Origin: Sphingomonas sp. | Lineage (GTDB): Bacteria; Pseudomonadota; Alphaproteobacteria; Sphingomonadales; Sphingomonadaceae | Assembly (NCBI GenBank): GCA_013001055.1 | Contig: JABDNH010000003.1 | Location: 1 to 64,000, forward strand | Direction of reading: 5' to 3' | DNA length: 64,000 bases | Shown: positions 45,533-55,107 of the stretch, piece after piece | Position numbering within the stretch: the stretch's first letter is position 1 | Layout of the letters: the number at the start of each line of letters is the position of its first letter | The notes under the pieces: generated by a model | Seen by the model: the letters and a program-made list of their open reading frames with translations, nothing else | Databases searched by the model: none | What the model was told of the DNA's origin: nothing | Program-made: the position numbers and the translations under genes

Positions 45533-47148
45533 CAGCCGCCGCCGTAGCGTGCGCCGAGCCCGGTCGAGCTTCCATCGGGCGCGGGCGTCTTGTGCGCAAG
45601 CACCGGCTTGCGCGCTGCCATCGTTTCGTCGAGTCGCGCACGCGGGGCATGGTAAGGTGCGCCTTTCAGGCTCTCATCGCCCCCCTTGGCGCGTTCGACG
45701 ACGTGGCGAAAGGCATCGATGAACTGGTCGAGACCATCACGGCTTTCGGTTTCCGTCGGCTCCACCAGCATCGCGCCGTGCACGACCAGCGGGAAATACA
45801 TGGTCATCGGGTGATAGCCCTCGTCAATCAGTCCCTTGGCGAGGTCGAGCGTACTGATCCCATCGGCAAATCCTTTATCCGAGAAGATCGCCTCATGCAT
45901 GCACGGCCCCGAGTGCGCGAAAGGCGCGTCGAGCAGGTCTTCCATTCGCCGAAGGATATAATTGGCGTTGAGCACGGCATCCTCGGACACCTGCTTGAGC
46001 CCATCCGCCCCGTGGCTCTTCATGTAGGTGAGCGCGCGCGTGAACATCCCCATCTGGCCGTGGAAAGCGGTCATCCGTCCGAAGCTGTCGAGGGGACCGC
46101 CGAAATGCTGCGTCTCGAAGGCTTCGGCATCTTCTTCTTCGATGAGATGGACAAAACCGTCCTCGGTCCGCGCCGTATAAGGCAGCGGCGCGAAGCGCGA
46201 GAGTGCTTCGGACAACACCACCGGACCCGACCCCGGCCCGCCCCCGCCGTGCGGTGTCGAGAAGGTCTTGTGGAGATTGAGATGCATCGCATCGATGCCA
46301 AGATCGCCGGGGCGTACGCGCCCGACGATGGCGTTGAAATTGGCGCCGTCGCAATAAACATAGCCGCCCGCTTCGTGCACCGCGTCCGAGATTTTCTTCA
46401 TGTCGGGCTCGAACAGCCCGCACGTATTGGGGTTGGTGATCATCACCCCCGCGACATCGGGCCCAAGCCGCGCCCTGAGCGCTTCAAGATCGACGCGCCC
46501 CGCAGCGTTCGCTGGGATATTCTCAACGCGGTAGCCGGCAAAGGCTGCAGTGGCCGGATTGGTGCCGTGCGCGCTTTCGGGCACCAGCACTACCTCACGC
46601 GGATCGCCGCGCGCTTCCAACGCCGCGCGAATGCACAGGATGCCGCAAAGCTCGCCATGTGCGCCCGCCTTGGGCGTCATCGCAACACCATGCATGCCGG
46701 TCAGAATGATAAGCCAGTGCGCCAGCTCGTTTATGCATTCCAGCGCGCCCTGCACCGTTTCCACGGGTTGGAGCGGATGGACATCGGCAAAACCCGGCAG
46801 CCGCGCAATCTTCTCGTTGAGGCGCGGGTTATGCTTCATCGTGCAACTGCCCAGCGGGAAGACACCCAGGTCAATCCCGTAATTCTGGCGACTGAGACGC
46901 GTGTAGTGTCGCACCGTTTCGGGTTCGGTCAGCCCGGGCAGGTCGACACGGTCGCGGGCCAGCCCGCCAATGCGCGGCGTGACATCGCCCACATCATCGA
47001 TATCGACGCCCGACTTGAGGTGGTGTCCGATCTCGAACAGTAGTCTCTCTTCCAGCATCAGCGCCTTGTTGCCCGTCACCGTCTCAGGCGCATCGTTGTC
47101 CATATTGGCAGGGGATTTGGGCGCCCAGCCCGACGGATTCTCGGCCAT
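45532..47148 (-). CDS. gcvPB: Glycine dehydrogenase (decarboxylating) subunit 2
   Basis: This is the C-terminal half of the P-protein, the PLP subunit that decarboxylates glycine. The 538-residue protein carries the PLP lysine in HLNLHKTFSTPHGGGGPGSGP, LGSCTMKHNPRLNEK and HGTNPATAAFAGY. It pairs with gcvPA, overlapping it by one base. Confidence 0.96.
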   Translation of the reverse strand: MAENPSGWAPKSPANMDNDAPETVTGNKALMLEERLLFEIGHHLKSGVDIDDVGDVTPRIGGLARDRVDLPGLTEPETVRHYTRLSRQNYGIDLGVFPLGSCTMKHNPRLNEKIARLPGFADVHPLQPVETVQGALECINELAHWLIILTGMHGVAMTPKAGAHGELCGILCIRAALEARGDPREVVLVPESAHGTNPATAAFAGYRVENIPANAAGRVDLEALRARLGPDVAGVMITNPNTCGLFEPDMKKISDAVHEAGGYVYCDGANFNAIVGRVRPGDLGIDAMHLNLHKTFSTPHGGGGPGSGPVVLSEALSRFAPLPYTARTEDGFVHLIEEEDAEAFETQHFGGPLDSFGRMTAFHGQMGMFTRALTYMKSHGADGLKQVSEDAVLNANYILRRMEDLLDAPFAHSGPCMHEAIFSDKGFADGISTLDLAKGLIDEGYHPMTMYFPLVVHGAMLVEPTETESRDGLDQFIDAFRHVVERAKGGDESLKGAPYHAPRARLDETMAARKPVLAHKTPAPDGSSTGLGARYGGG

Positions 47149-48503
47149 TACAGCACCTCCTTCAGCGCTGCCTCGAGCGCGTCGATATCCGCGTCACTGA
47201 CCGTCTCGGTTACCGCGACGAGCAAGCCGTTCTGCAAAGCGTCCTCGGTGGGATAAAGCCGTCCGAGCGACACGCCGCCGAGCACGCCGGCATCCGCCAT
47301 TGCGCGCACTGCTGGCCGCGCCTCGACGGGGAGCTTGATGGCAAATTCGTTGAAGAAGGTTTCGTTGACGAGTTCCACTCCCGGCAGCGCTGCGAGCCGA
47401 TCTGCGACCTTGATCGCTTTCCCATGGTTCAGTTGCGCCAGCTTGTGCAGTCCCGATCCGCCGAGCAGCGTCAGGTGTATCGAAAAAGCGAGCGCGCACA
47501 GACCGGAGTTGGTGCAGATATTGCTCGTCGCCTTTTCGCGGCGGATATGCTGTTCGCGCGTCGATAGCGTCAGCACATAGCCGCGCTTGCCCGTCGCATC
47601 GACGGTCTCTCCGGCCAAACGCCCGGGCATCTGACGGACATATTTTTCCTTGCAGGCAAACAGCCCGACATAGGGCCCGCCAAACTGGAGTCCGACGCCA
47701 AGCGATTGCCCCTCGCCCACCACGATATCGGCGCCCATTTCGCCCGGGGCCTTGAGCATTCCCAGCGCAACAGGTTCGGTCACGACCGCGACCAGGAGCG
47801 CCTTATGGTCATGACACTTTTCGGCCAGCGCGGTGAAGTCCTCGATCCGGCCAAGAATGTCGGGATATTGCACGACGACACAGCTCGTATCGTCATCGAC
47901 CTGGTCGATCAGCTTGGCCACGTCTGTGCCTGCCTCGAGCCGCGGCGCTTCATAGCGCAGGTCGTCCCTGGTGAACTTTGCCATCGTCCGGCAGACCGAG
48001 ACATAATGCGGATGCAGCCCGTTCGACAGTAACGCCTTGCCCCGCCGCGTGATCCGGCGCGCCATGACGATCGCTTCCCAGCAGGCAGTCGAACCGTCGT
48101 ACATTGAGGCGTTGGCAATCTCGCTGCCATACAGCCGCGCGACCTGGGTCTGGAATTCGAACAGCATCTGCAGCGTGCCCTGCGCAATTTCCGGCTGGTA
48201 CGGCGTGTAGGCCGTAAGGAATTCGCCGCGCTGGATCAGGTGATCGACCGATGCCGGCACATGATGGCGGTAAGCGCCCGCCCCAAGAAAGAACGGCACA
48301 TCGCCCGCGACCATGTTGCGCGACGCCATTTGCTTCATGTCGCGTTCGACTGCCATCTCGCTGGCATGCATCGGCAACTCGCGGATCGGCCCGTCGAGCC
48401 GGGCTTCTTCCGGCACATCGACGAACAGATCGTCGATCGCCTCGGCACCGATGACATCGAGCATTTTCGCCCGGTCATGGTCGGATTGCGGCAAATAGCG
48501 CAT
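47148..48503 (-). CDS. gcvPA: Glycine dehydrogenase (decarboxylating) subunit 1
   Basis: This is the N-terminal half of the split P-protein (451 residues). It begins MRYLPQSDHDRAKMLDVIGA and has FLGAGAYRHHVPASVDHLI, TAYTPYQPEIAQGTLQ and NASMYDGSTACWEA. It has no PLP lysine of its own and works as a heterotetramer with GcvPB. It is 13 nt downstream of gcvH. Confidence 0.96.
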   Translation of the reverse strand: MRYLPQSDHDRAKMLDVIGAEAIDDLFVDVPEEARLDGPIRELPMHASEMAVERDMKQMASRNMVAGDVPFFLGAGAYRHHVPASVDHLIQRGEFLTAYTPYQPEIAQGTLQMLFEFQTQVARLYGSEIANASMYDGSTACWEAIVMARRITRRGKALLSNGLHPHYVSVCRTMAKFTRDDLRYEAPRLEAGTDVAKLIDQVDDDTSCVVVQYPDILGRIEDFTALAEKCHDHKALLVAVVTEPVALGMLKAPGEMGADIVVGEGQSLGVGLQFGGPYVGLFACKEKYVRQMPGRLAGETVDATGKRGYVLTLSTREQHIRREKATSNICTNSGLCALAFSIHLTLLGGSGLHKLAQLNHGKAIKVADRLAALPGVELVNETFFNEFAIKLPVEARPAVRAMADAGVLGGVSLGRLYPTEDALQNGLLVAVTETVSDADIDALEAALKEVL

Positions 48504-48516
48504 GAAATTGCGTCTC

Positions 48517-48888
48517 CTAGAGGGTCTTCACCCATTCGCGATATTCATCTTCGGCCATCAGGCCGTCGAGTTCGGACATGTCGGCAAGCTTCAACTTGAA
48601 AAACCACCCCTCGCCTTCCGGATCCTCGTTCACCAGCGCGGGATTATCGGCCAGCGCTTCATTGCCTTCGAGCACTTCGCCCGAAACCGGCGCATAGACA
48701 TCGCTCGCCGCCTTCACGCTTTCGACCACCGCGGCATCGTCGCCCTTGGCAACATCGCGGCCCGCCTCGGGCGTTTCGGCAAACACGATATCGCCCAGTT
48801 GCTGCTGCGCGTGATCCGAGATGCCGACCGTGGCGACATCGCCCTCGACGCGGATCCATTCATGTTCCTTGGTGAAATAGAGGCTCAT
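48517..48888 (-). CDS. gcvH: Glycine cleavage system H protein
   Basis: GcvH is the lipoylated carrier that shuttles the aminomethyl group between P, T and L proteins. The 123-residue protein starts [16 protein letters not shown], and the lipoyl lysine sits in [18 protein letters not shown]. The ATG overlaps the gcvT stop (TGATG). Confidence 0.97.
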   Translation of the reverse strand: MSLYFTKEHEWIRVEGDVATVGISDHAQQQLGDIVFAETPEAGRDVAKGDDAAVVESVKAASDVYAPVSGEVLEGNEALADNPALVNEDPEGEGWFFKLKLADMSELDGLMAEDEYREWVKTL

Positions 48889-50006
48889 CACTTCTTCCCC
48901 TTGCGGTGATAATTGTGCGGCACGAAGGGCATCTGCGCCACTTCAGCCTGGAAAACCTTGCCGCGCTGCGACAGCTGGACGTTGGTCCCCGGCGCGGCCA
49001 TCGCGATCGGCACATAGGCCATCGCGATCGGCCGCTGGAGCGAGGGCGAAAAGCCGCCGCTCGTCACCTTGCCGACTTCATTGCCCTCATCATCGATGAC
49101 CATTGCGCCTTCACGCACAGGCTGGCGCCCCTCGACGGCGAGCCCGACGCGCTTGGTGACGGCACCATTTGCCAATTCGTCCAGAATACGCTCGGCACCG
49201 GCAAAACCGCCTTCGGCGCGGCGGCGCTTTGAAATCGCAAAGCCCAAGTCCGCCATCACCGGCGTCGTCTCGGTATCGAGATCATGTCCATAGAGCGGCA
49301 GCCCGGCCTCGAGCCGCAGCGAATCGCGCGCGCCCAGCCCGACCGGCTTGACCCGTTCATCGGCCGCGAGCGCTTCAGCGAGTGCGATGGCGTGTTCTGC
49401 CGCAACCGAAATCTCGACACCGTCTTCGCCGGTATACCCGGCGCGGCTCACCCACAGGAACGCGTCATTCCACAGCATTCCCTTGGACGACATGAAGCCA
49501 AGATCGCTGACATCGCCGATGACGTCGTTCACCACTGACGCGGCTTCGGGCCCCTGCAAGGCCAACAGCGCTTGGCCTTCATGATGCTTGATCTCGATCC
49601 CGTCGGGCAGCCGTCGGCGCATATTGTCGATATCGCCATGCTTGCAGGCACCATTGACGACCATGGCATAATGGCTCGCCGTCGGGTTGACGACGTTGGT
49701 GACGATCAGGTCATCGATGATCCCGCCATCCTCGGCGAGCAGCATCGAGTAGCGCAATTTGTTTGCGCCCAAGCCCTTGATGTCGCCCGGGAGCAGCATC
49801 TCCAGCGCGTCGGCGACATTGTCTCCATGAAAGGTGAGCTGCCCCATATGGCTGACATCGAACAGGCCGGCATGTTCGCGGGTCCAAAGATGTTCGGCCA
49901 TGATGCCCTCATACTGAACCGGCATCGAATAGCCCGCGAACGGCACCATCCGGCCGCCCTTGGCTATATGCCAGTCGTTGAGGGGTAGGGTCTTGGGATC
50001 TGACAC
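48888..50006 (-). CDS. gcvT: Glycine cleavage system aminomethyltransferase (T protein)
   Basis: GcvT passes the one-carbon unit to tetrahydrofolate. The 372-residue protein has [33 protein letters not shown] near its start, [10 protein letters not shown] and the C-terminal barrel domain with [12 protein letters not shown]. The start is GTG (50006) with AAGGAG 6-7 nt upstream. It is the first gene after the glycine riboswitch. Confidence 0.96.
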   Translation of the reverse strand: MSDPKTLPLNDWHIAKGGRMVPFAGYSMPVQYEGIMAEHLWTREHAGLFDVSHMGQLTFHGDNVADALEMLLPGDIKGLGANKLRYSMLLAEDGGIIDDLIVTNVVNPTASHYAMVVNGACKHGDIDNMRRRLPDGIEIKHHEGQALLALQGPEAASVVNDVIGDVSDLGFMSSKGMLWNDAFLWVSRAGYTGEDGVEISVAAEHAIALAEALAADERVKPVGLGARDSLRLEAGLPLYGHDLDTETTPVMADLGFAISKRRRAEGGFAGAERILDELANGAVTKRVGLAVEGRQPVREGAMVIDDEGNEVGKVTSGGFSPSLQRPIAMAYVPIAMAAPGTNVQLSQRGKVFQAEVAQMPFVPHNYHRKGKK

Positions 50007-50060
50007 GCGCGCTCCTTCAAGGTTCGAAGCGGCATCATCGCCAGCCTCAAAACCCCCAGC

Positions 50061-50210
50061 CTGTCACTTGTGCCTGAGAGCATGACCCCTTCGGCGCCCC
50101 GGCGTTTCCCGGGATCTTTCCAGACTGTCGAGCGCGCACGGTCCTTTTGCCTGAGAGATTCCGGGGGCGGTTGCTCCTTCGGCGCCCGCGTGTCGAACGC
50201 GAGTCTCTCC
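50061..50210 (-). ncRNA. Tandem glycine riboswitch controlling gcvT-gcvH-gcvPA-gcvPB
   Basis: Read on the minus strand, two similar aptamers lie in tandem. Aptamer I (50210 down to 50140) has GGAGAG, the core CGCCGAAGGAGC and CTCAGGCAAAAGGACC. Aptamer II (about 50123 down to 50061) has GGAAAG, GGCGCCGAAGGGGT and CTCAGGCACAAGTGACAG. These are the conserved elements of the glycine riboswitch class. The second aptamer ends 54 nt before the gcvT start codon. No clear terminator with a T-run follows, so control may act on translation or by an unusual terminator. High glycine would be expected to switch on the cleavage operon. Confidence 0.95.
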
Positions 50211-50311
50211 CATGCGCCCACCCGGCCCGAAGACCGGAGACACGTCCTCCTCGCGCGGGCGCGCGTGGGAGTCAATTAGGATTGGCCGTCTTTACGCCAA
50301 AGCGTGAAGAT

Positions 50312-50944
50312 TTAGCGCGTGACGTTGTAGCGAAGCTGTTCAGGCGTCAGCTGGAAGCCGACGAGATGCTCGAAGGTCGCGTTCTTGACCGCCTCGCGCA
50401 CGCTGGGGATCGTCAGCGGATCGACCGCAGCATCGACATCGCCCGGCCGGCGGCGACGCGTGAGTTCGCGGCGCGCCTCTTCAGGGATCGTCGCCGCGCC
50501 GCGGTTGACGCGTATGGTCGCCTGACCGTTGCTCGCCGTGCGGATGGAGCCGGCCTCGAAATTCAGCACGATCCGGCCGACCTTTTTCGACGCTACCGTT
50601 TCACCGCCCTGCATCGACACGTTGAAGACCGGCAAGACCACCTGGCGCGCAGGCCCGGCATCGCGGCGCTGCGCCAACACGTCGAAAGTCGCGACCGAGG
50701 TGACGTTTTCCGCATCTTCATAGCAATTGGCGCGCAGATTCGTGATGGCCGCCGAAACATCGATTGCGGTTGCCGCCGTGCTGTCGGCCGGGTCGAACAA
50801 GGTGATATCGCCGGTGCCGGCCGGAATGGCGAGTTGCGGGCATGCCGACCGCTCAACAAAGATACCGCCTTGGCCGATGCGCCCCTCGCGAGAGCAGGCG
50901 GCAAGAGCAAGAAGGCCGATAAGCGGAAGGATGCGGGACGTCAT
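50312..50944 (-). CDS. Lipoprotein of unknown function
   Basis: The 210-residue protein has a lipoprotein signal ending LAAC (Cys at about 17). The mature part is mostly strands, with [19 protein letters not shown], conserved-looking [15 protein letters not shown], and a C-terminal stretch ending in [15 protein letters not shown] do not recognise the family. It is divergent from ispH, and its stop is about 100 nt from the riboswitch start. Confidence 0.78.
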   Translation of the reverse strand: MTSRILPLIGLLALAACSREGRIGQGGIFVERSACPQLAIPAGTGDITLFDPADSTAATAIDVSAAITNLRANCYEDAENVTSVATFDVLAQRRDAGPARQVVLPVFNVSMQGGETVASKKVGRIVLNFEAGSIRTASNGQATIRVNRGAATIPEEARRELTRRRRPGDVDAAVDPLTIPSVREAVKNATFEHLVGFQLTPEQLRYNVTR

Positions 50945-51032
50945 GAATTACCTCGAGAATCTGAAAAGCTTGGCTCCCTCCATAGGAAGGCGCTTTCAAC
51001 CCCGCAAGCAATCGCTTACATGGGGGCTGACC

Positions 51033-51974
51033 ATGCAAAAGCCTTCACTTCATCTCAAGATCGCCGCGCCGCGCGGTTTTTGCGCGGGCGTCGACCGGGC
51101 TATTCGGATCGTCGAACTCGCGCTCGAACGCTATGGCCCGCCCGTCTATGTCCGTCACGAAATCGTCCATAACAAGTTCGTGGTCGATCGGCTGCGCGGG
51201 ATGGGCGCCGTCTTCGTCGAGGAACTGGACAAGGTGCCGGACGGCGTGCCCGTGGTCTTTTCCGCCCACGGCGTGCCCAAATCGGTGCCCGCCAAGGCGC
51301 AGGCCCGCGGTCTCGACTATCTCGATGCTACCTGCCCGCTGGTATCCAAGGTTCATCGCCAGGCCGAACGAATGGTCGAAAAGGGCATGCAGATTCTGTT
51401 CGTTGGCCACGCAGGCCATCCCGAGGTGATCGGCACCTTCGGGCAGGTTCCCGATGGCAAGATGCAGCTCGTCGAAACCGAGGAGGATGCGCGGACGATC
51501 GAGGTCGCTGATCCTGACAGTCTGGGCTTCCTTACGCAGACTACATTGTCGGTCGACGATACCGCCGCCATCATCGAGATCTTGAAAGAGCGCTTTCCGA
51601 GCATCCAGGGCCCGCGCGGCGAGGATATCTGTTACGCCACCTCCAACCGCCAGGCGGCAGTCAAGCAGATCGCGCAAAGCTGTGACAAGATGCTGGTGAT
51701 CGGTTCGCCCAACAGCTCGAACAGCCGGCGTCTTGCCGAAGTCGCCGAGCGCATGGACGTGCCCTCGCGGCTCGTTCAGCGCGCCAGCGATATCGATTGG
51801 GATTGGCTGGGCGAACCTTCCTGTCTCGGCGTCACGGCCGGCGCCTCGGCGCCCGAAATCCTCGTGCGCGAGGTCATCGAAGCGATCGCCGAGCGCTTCG
51901 AGGTCACCGAGGTCGAAGCCGAACACGAGCCCGAAGCCATGGTATTCAAACTGCCGAGGCAGCTCGTTGCCTGA
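51033..51974 (+). CDS. ispH: 4-hydroxy-3-methylbut-2-enyl diphosphate reductase
   Basis: IspH is the last enzyme of the non-mevalonate isoprenoid pathway and holds an iron-sulfur cluster. The 313-residue protein has its three cluster cysteines in [21 protein letters not shown] and [11 protein letters not shown]. Further marks are [26 protein letters not shown] and [11 protein letters not shown]. The start chosen is [10 protein letters not shown]; the longer frame upstream overlaps the divergent lipoprotein gene. Confidence 0.97.
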   Translation: MQKPSLHLKIAAPRGFCAGVDRAIRIVELALERYGPPVYVRHEIVHNKFVVDRLRGMGAVFVEELDKVPDGVPVVFSAHGVPKSVPAKAQARGLDYLDATCPLVSKVHRQAERMVEKGMQILFVGHAGHPEVIGTFGQVPDGKMQLVETEEDARTIEVADPDSLGFLTQTTLSVDDTAAIIEILKERFPSIQGPRGEDICYATSNRQAAVKQIAQSCDKMLVIGSPNSSNSRRLAEVAERMDVPSRLVQRASDIDWDWLGEPSCLGVTAGASAPEILVREVIEAIAERFEVTEVEAEHEPEAMVFKLPRQLVA

Positions 51975-52413
51975 CGACCACGTAGAGATTTTCACCGATG
52001 GCAGCTGCAAGGGGAATCCCGGTCCCGGTGGCTGGGGCGCCGTCTTGCGCATGGGACAACACGAAAAAGAACTTTCCGGCGGCGATGTGGAAACCACTAA
52101 CAACCGCATGGAAATGATGGCCGCGATCGAAGCGCTCAACGCGTTGAAGCGACCGTGCAAGGTCACGCTGACGACCGACAGTACCTACGTGCGTGACGGT
52201 ATTACCAAGTGGATCCACGGCTGGAAAAAGAACGATTGGAAGAATGCGGCCAAGAAGCCCGTAAAGAATGCCGACCTTTGGCAGACGCTAGAAGAAGCTG
52301 CGGCGCGCCATGACGTGACGTGGAAGTGGGTCAAGGGCCATGCCGGTCATCCGGAAAACGAGCGCGCCGATGAATTGGCGACCGCGCAGGCCAAGAACTG
52401 GGCCTGCGAATAG
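51967..52413 (+). CDS. rnhA: Ribonuclease HI
   Basis: RNase HI cleaves RNA in RNA-DNA hybrids. The 148-residue protein has all four catalytic acids: [17 protein letters not shown] (Asp), [13 protein letters not shown] (Glu), [11 protein letters not shown] (Asp) and ENERADELA (Asp). The basic handle [12 protein letters not shown] is present. The start is a TTG at 51967 that overlaps the ispH end by 8 nt, implying coupled translation. Confidence 0.95.
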   Translation: MPDDHVEIFTDGSCKGNPGPGGWGAVLRMGQHEKELSGGDVETTNNRMEMMAAIEALNALKRPCKVTLTTDSTYVRDGITKWIHGWKKNDWKNAAKKPVKNADLWQTLEEAAARHDVTWKWVKGHAGHPENERADELATAQAKNWACE

Positions 52414-52416
52414 ACC

Positions 52417-53517
52417 TCACGGCTGGAAGGCCGCCGGATCGATACCTTCAAGTTCCTCCGGATAATCGCCCCCCAATATTAGGCACGCGCACAGGAGCGA
52501 ATATGCCGGCGCGGCCTGGATGCCCATGCCGCCCTGCCCGACGCACCAGAAGAAGCGGGTTTCGCCCTTGTCGAACCCGAATTTCATATTCTCGTCAGGC
52601 GCGAAAGTCCGGAGGCCCGACCACTTATGTTCGACCCGCACTACCGGCCAGTCGATGGCTTGCTGGAAGCGGTCAACCGCGGTGGCGACATCGATCTCCT
52701 CGGGGGCAGGATCGCATGGTGGGCTGGGGGTCACGTCCAACGGGCACACCCAGACCGATGAATCCCCCTCCCCTTTGAAATAGAAGCTGGCGTGCAGGTC
52801 GGTCACGAACGGCGTGTCGCGTAGTCCCGTGCGGTCGATTTCCAGCTGTACCACCGTCCTGCGGCGCGCCTCGAGTCCTAGCCCGGCTACACCGCAGCGT
52901 TCAGCCACGATATCACCCCATGCGCCCGCAGCGTTGACGATGATCTCGGCATCGATCTCGAACATTTCTGTTTGCGCGTGCCACATCCCGTCCTCGAAGC
53001 GCGCGGATTGCAATGCCTGACCTGCCACGACTTCGCCCCCGGCGCGGCGAAAGGCAGCAAGACAGGCCTGGTGAAAGGCTGCCACGTCGATGTCGGCGCA
53101 GCTTTCTTCCCACCAGCCTCCGGTATATTGCTCGCCAAGCCCCGGCAGGCGTTTTAGGACTTCGGCTCTGTCCAGCTTCACTGGACGATGCTCGCCTTCG
53201 AGCGATCCAAGGTTGGGGAAATCCTCGCCGCACGGGCCCGTAAGGTGAAAGGCGCCGCGTTCGCGCAGCAGCGGCACATCGGCGCCCGGCCAGCGCGCGT
53301 CGAACATCGGTTTGGACGCCAGGCTCAGTGCGCGTTCAGGGCTGTCGCCGCCAAGGCTCGCCTGCCAGAACGCCGCCGACCTCCCCGTCGCATGCATCCC
53401 GCATTGCGCTTCGGTTTCCAGCAGGATGACCCGTTTTCCGGCCCCCGCGAGCCGTGCACCCAGGCTTGCGCCGGCAATACCGCCGCCAATGATCAGGATG
53501 TCGATTTTCGTGCCCAT
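52417..53517 (-). CDS. FAD-dependent DAO-family oxidoreductase
   Basis: The 366-residue protein has the FAD dinucleotide motif [19 protein letters not shown] near the N-terminus and the DAO-type pattern ATGRSAAFWQASLG and VNAAGAWGDIVAERCG. Its end, WCVGQGGMGIQAAPAYSLL, is typical of glycine/D-amino acid oxidase relatives. The substrate is unknown; the oxidised amine may be an amino acid. It is convergent with rnhA (3-nt gap) and divergent from cpaA. Confidence 0.87.
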   Translation of the reverse strand: MGTKIDILIIGGGIAGASLGARLAGAGKRVILLETEAQCGMHATGRSAAFWQASLGGDSPERALSLASKPMFDARWPGADVPLLRERGAFHLTGPCGEDFPNLGSLEGEHRPVKLDRAEVLKRLPGLGEQYTGGWWEESCADIDVAAFHQACLAAFRRAGGEVVAGQALQSARFEDGMWHAQTEMFEIDAEIIVNAAGAWGDIVAERCGVAGLGLEARRRTVVQLEIDRTGLRDTPFVTDLHASFYFKGEGDSSVWVCPLDVTPSPPCDPAPEEIDVATAVDRFQQAIDWPVVRVEHKWSGLRTFAPDENMKFGFDKGETRFFWCVGQGGMGIQAAPAYSLLCACLILGGDYPEELEGIDPAAFQP

Positions 53518-53570
53518 GATTCGCCACCGTGGTTACGGTTTGGAAAGTGCTGCCGTCTACAGCGCATTTC

Positions 53571-54038
53571 ATGACCAATGTCGCTTTAACGCTAAACGTC
53601 CTGTTCGCGCTGCTGCTCATCTGGGCGGCGGTGCGTGATGTGCAAACCTATACGATCCGCAACCAACTGGTGTTGATCGTAGCGGTGCTTGCCGTTCCCT
53701 ATTGGTGGGCGACGGGACTGTCGCTGTGGCCCGACATCGCTTGGCGCATCGGCATCGCGGCGCTTGTTTTCGCGCTGCTCGCGATCGGATTTTACATCGG
53801 CATGATGGGCGGCGGCGACGTGAAATTGGGCGCGGCATGCGCGCTCTGGTTCGCGCCAATGGGTGTTTTTCGATTCTTGATCGTCATGTCGCTATCCGGC
53901 GCGCTCGTCACGCTGGCAGCTGTCATGCACCACAGGATCACGCAAAAAGCTGGGAAAACCAAGGTTCCGTACGGAGTAGCCATTGCAATCGGCGCGCTCG
54001 TGAACCTCACCCAACGCTTTCTTAACCATTTTGCCTGA
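53571..54038 (+). CDS. cpaA: Prepilin peptidase CpaA (A24 family)
   Basis: CpaA processes Flp-type prepilins and pseudopilins. The 155-residue protein starts MTNVALTLNV, with an in-frame GTG at 53529 as the alternative. It has four to five membrane segments and both catalytic aspartates: one in RDVQTYTIRNQL and one in the GxGD-like motif MGGGDVKLG. It heads the Tad locus, 48 nt before cpaB. Confidence 0.92.
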   Translation: MTNVALTLNVLFALLLIWAAVRDVQTYTIRNQLVLIVAVLAVPYWWATGLSLWPDIAWRIGIAALVFALLAIGFYIGMMGGGDVKLGAACALWFAPMGVFRFLIVMSLSGALVTLAAVMHHRITQKAGKTKVPYGVAIAIGALVNLTQRFLNHFA

Positions 54039-54086
54039 TCAGTAGGGCCGTTGTGGGGAAACCCAAATTGGGGAGGCGGATACGCC

Positions 54087-55106
54087 ATGAACGCGAAGAA
54101 AATCATGTTGCTCGTCGGAGCATTGGTAATTGCTGCGGTTACCGCGGTGCTGGCCAAGAATATGTTCACCGGGGCCGGCGCCCAGCAGGCCGAAGCGGCG
54201 CAAGTCGTCCCTGCGGGACCCAAGGTCCTTATCGCCAAGAAACCGCTGCCGGTCGGTACGATCATCGATGCCGAGGCGCTGGGCTATCAGGCCTGGCCCA
54301 AGGAATTGGTGACCGCTGCTTACTATACCGAAGAATCGGCGGACAGCGATCCGGCTGAACTGATCGGTCGTGTGGTTCGCACTGAAATGCAGGCTGGCCA
54401 GCCGATCTCACGCGGCGCCCTCATCGGGCCGCAGGATCGTGGCTTTCTTGCTGCGGCACTTGGCCCGGGCATGCGTGCCATCACCGTTCCGGTCGATGAA
54501 ACGTCGGGTGTTGCCGGCTTCATCTTCCCGGGTGACCGCGTCGACATGGTGCTGACCCAGACGGTTGGCGAAGATGACGGCCGCGGCCTCACCGCTTCGG
54601 AAACGATCATTCGCAACCTGCGTATTCTCGCGACCGACAATCGTCTGACCGAAACCAAGGACGAGTCGGGCAACGTGCAGGTCATCCAGGCGGCGACCGT
54701 GACTCTCGAAGTCACCCCCAAGATCGCCGAGAAGATCGCGATTGCCCGCCAGATCGGCACGCTCAGCCTGGCGCTGCGCTCGATCGCCGACAACCAGTCC
54801 GAACTCGAACGCGCCATTGCCTCGGGTGAAGTCAACGTCGACGAAACGACCGACCCGGCCGAAGAACGCCGCATGCTGCTGGCCGTCGCCAACCAGCCTG
54901 CCGACAAGAACACGACCTTCACCACCGGTGGCCAGGTGTCGCGCTTCCAGCGTTCGACCATCCCGGCCGTGGGCGCTCCGGCACCCGCACCGGCCGCCAA
55001 CAATGGTGGCGGTGCGCGCGCTGCCCAACCGTTCGTCAATTCTGGTCCGACCGTTCGCGTCTCGCGCGGCAATGCGACGACCACTGTTTCTGTGGGAGCA
55101 CGCTAA
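54087..55106 (+). CDS. cpaB: Tad pilus assembly protein CpaB
   Basis: The 339-residue protein has an N-terminal membrane helix (about 5-23). A SAF-type domain follows (VLIAKKPLPVGTIID and RTEMQAGQPISRGAL), then the RcpC/CpaB region with RAITVPVDETSGVAGFIFPGDRVDMVLT. A proline/alanine-rich tail ends it. CpaB is a periplasmic partner of the secretin. GGGGAGG precedes the ATG. cpaC follows after 1 nt. Confidence 0.95.
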   Translation: MNAKKIMLLVGALVIAAVTAVLAKNMFTGAGAQQAEAAQVVPAGPKVLIAKKPLPVGTIIDAEALGYQAWPKELVTAAYYTEESADSDPAELIGRVVRTEMQAGQPISRGALIGPQDRGFLAAALGPGMRAITVPVDETSGVAGFIFPGDRVDMVLTQTVGEDDGRGLTASETIIRNLRILATDNRLTETKDESGNVQVIQAATVTLEVTPKIAEKIAIARQIGTLSLALRSIADNQSELERAIASGEVNVDETTDPAEERRMLLAVANQPADKNTTFTTGGQVSRFQRSTIPAVGAPAPAPAANNGGGARAAQPFVNSGPTVRVSRGNATTTVSVGAR

Positions 55107-55107
55107 G

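Noticed and set aside
45592-47043. A 483-codon open frame on the plus strand
   Set aside because: Antisense of gcvPB, which has the full PLP-site motif.
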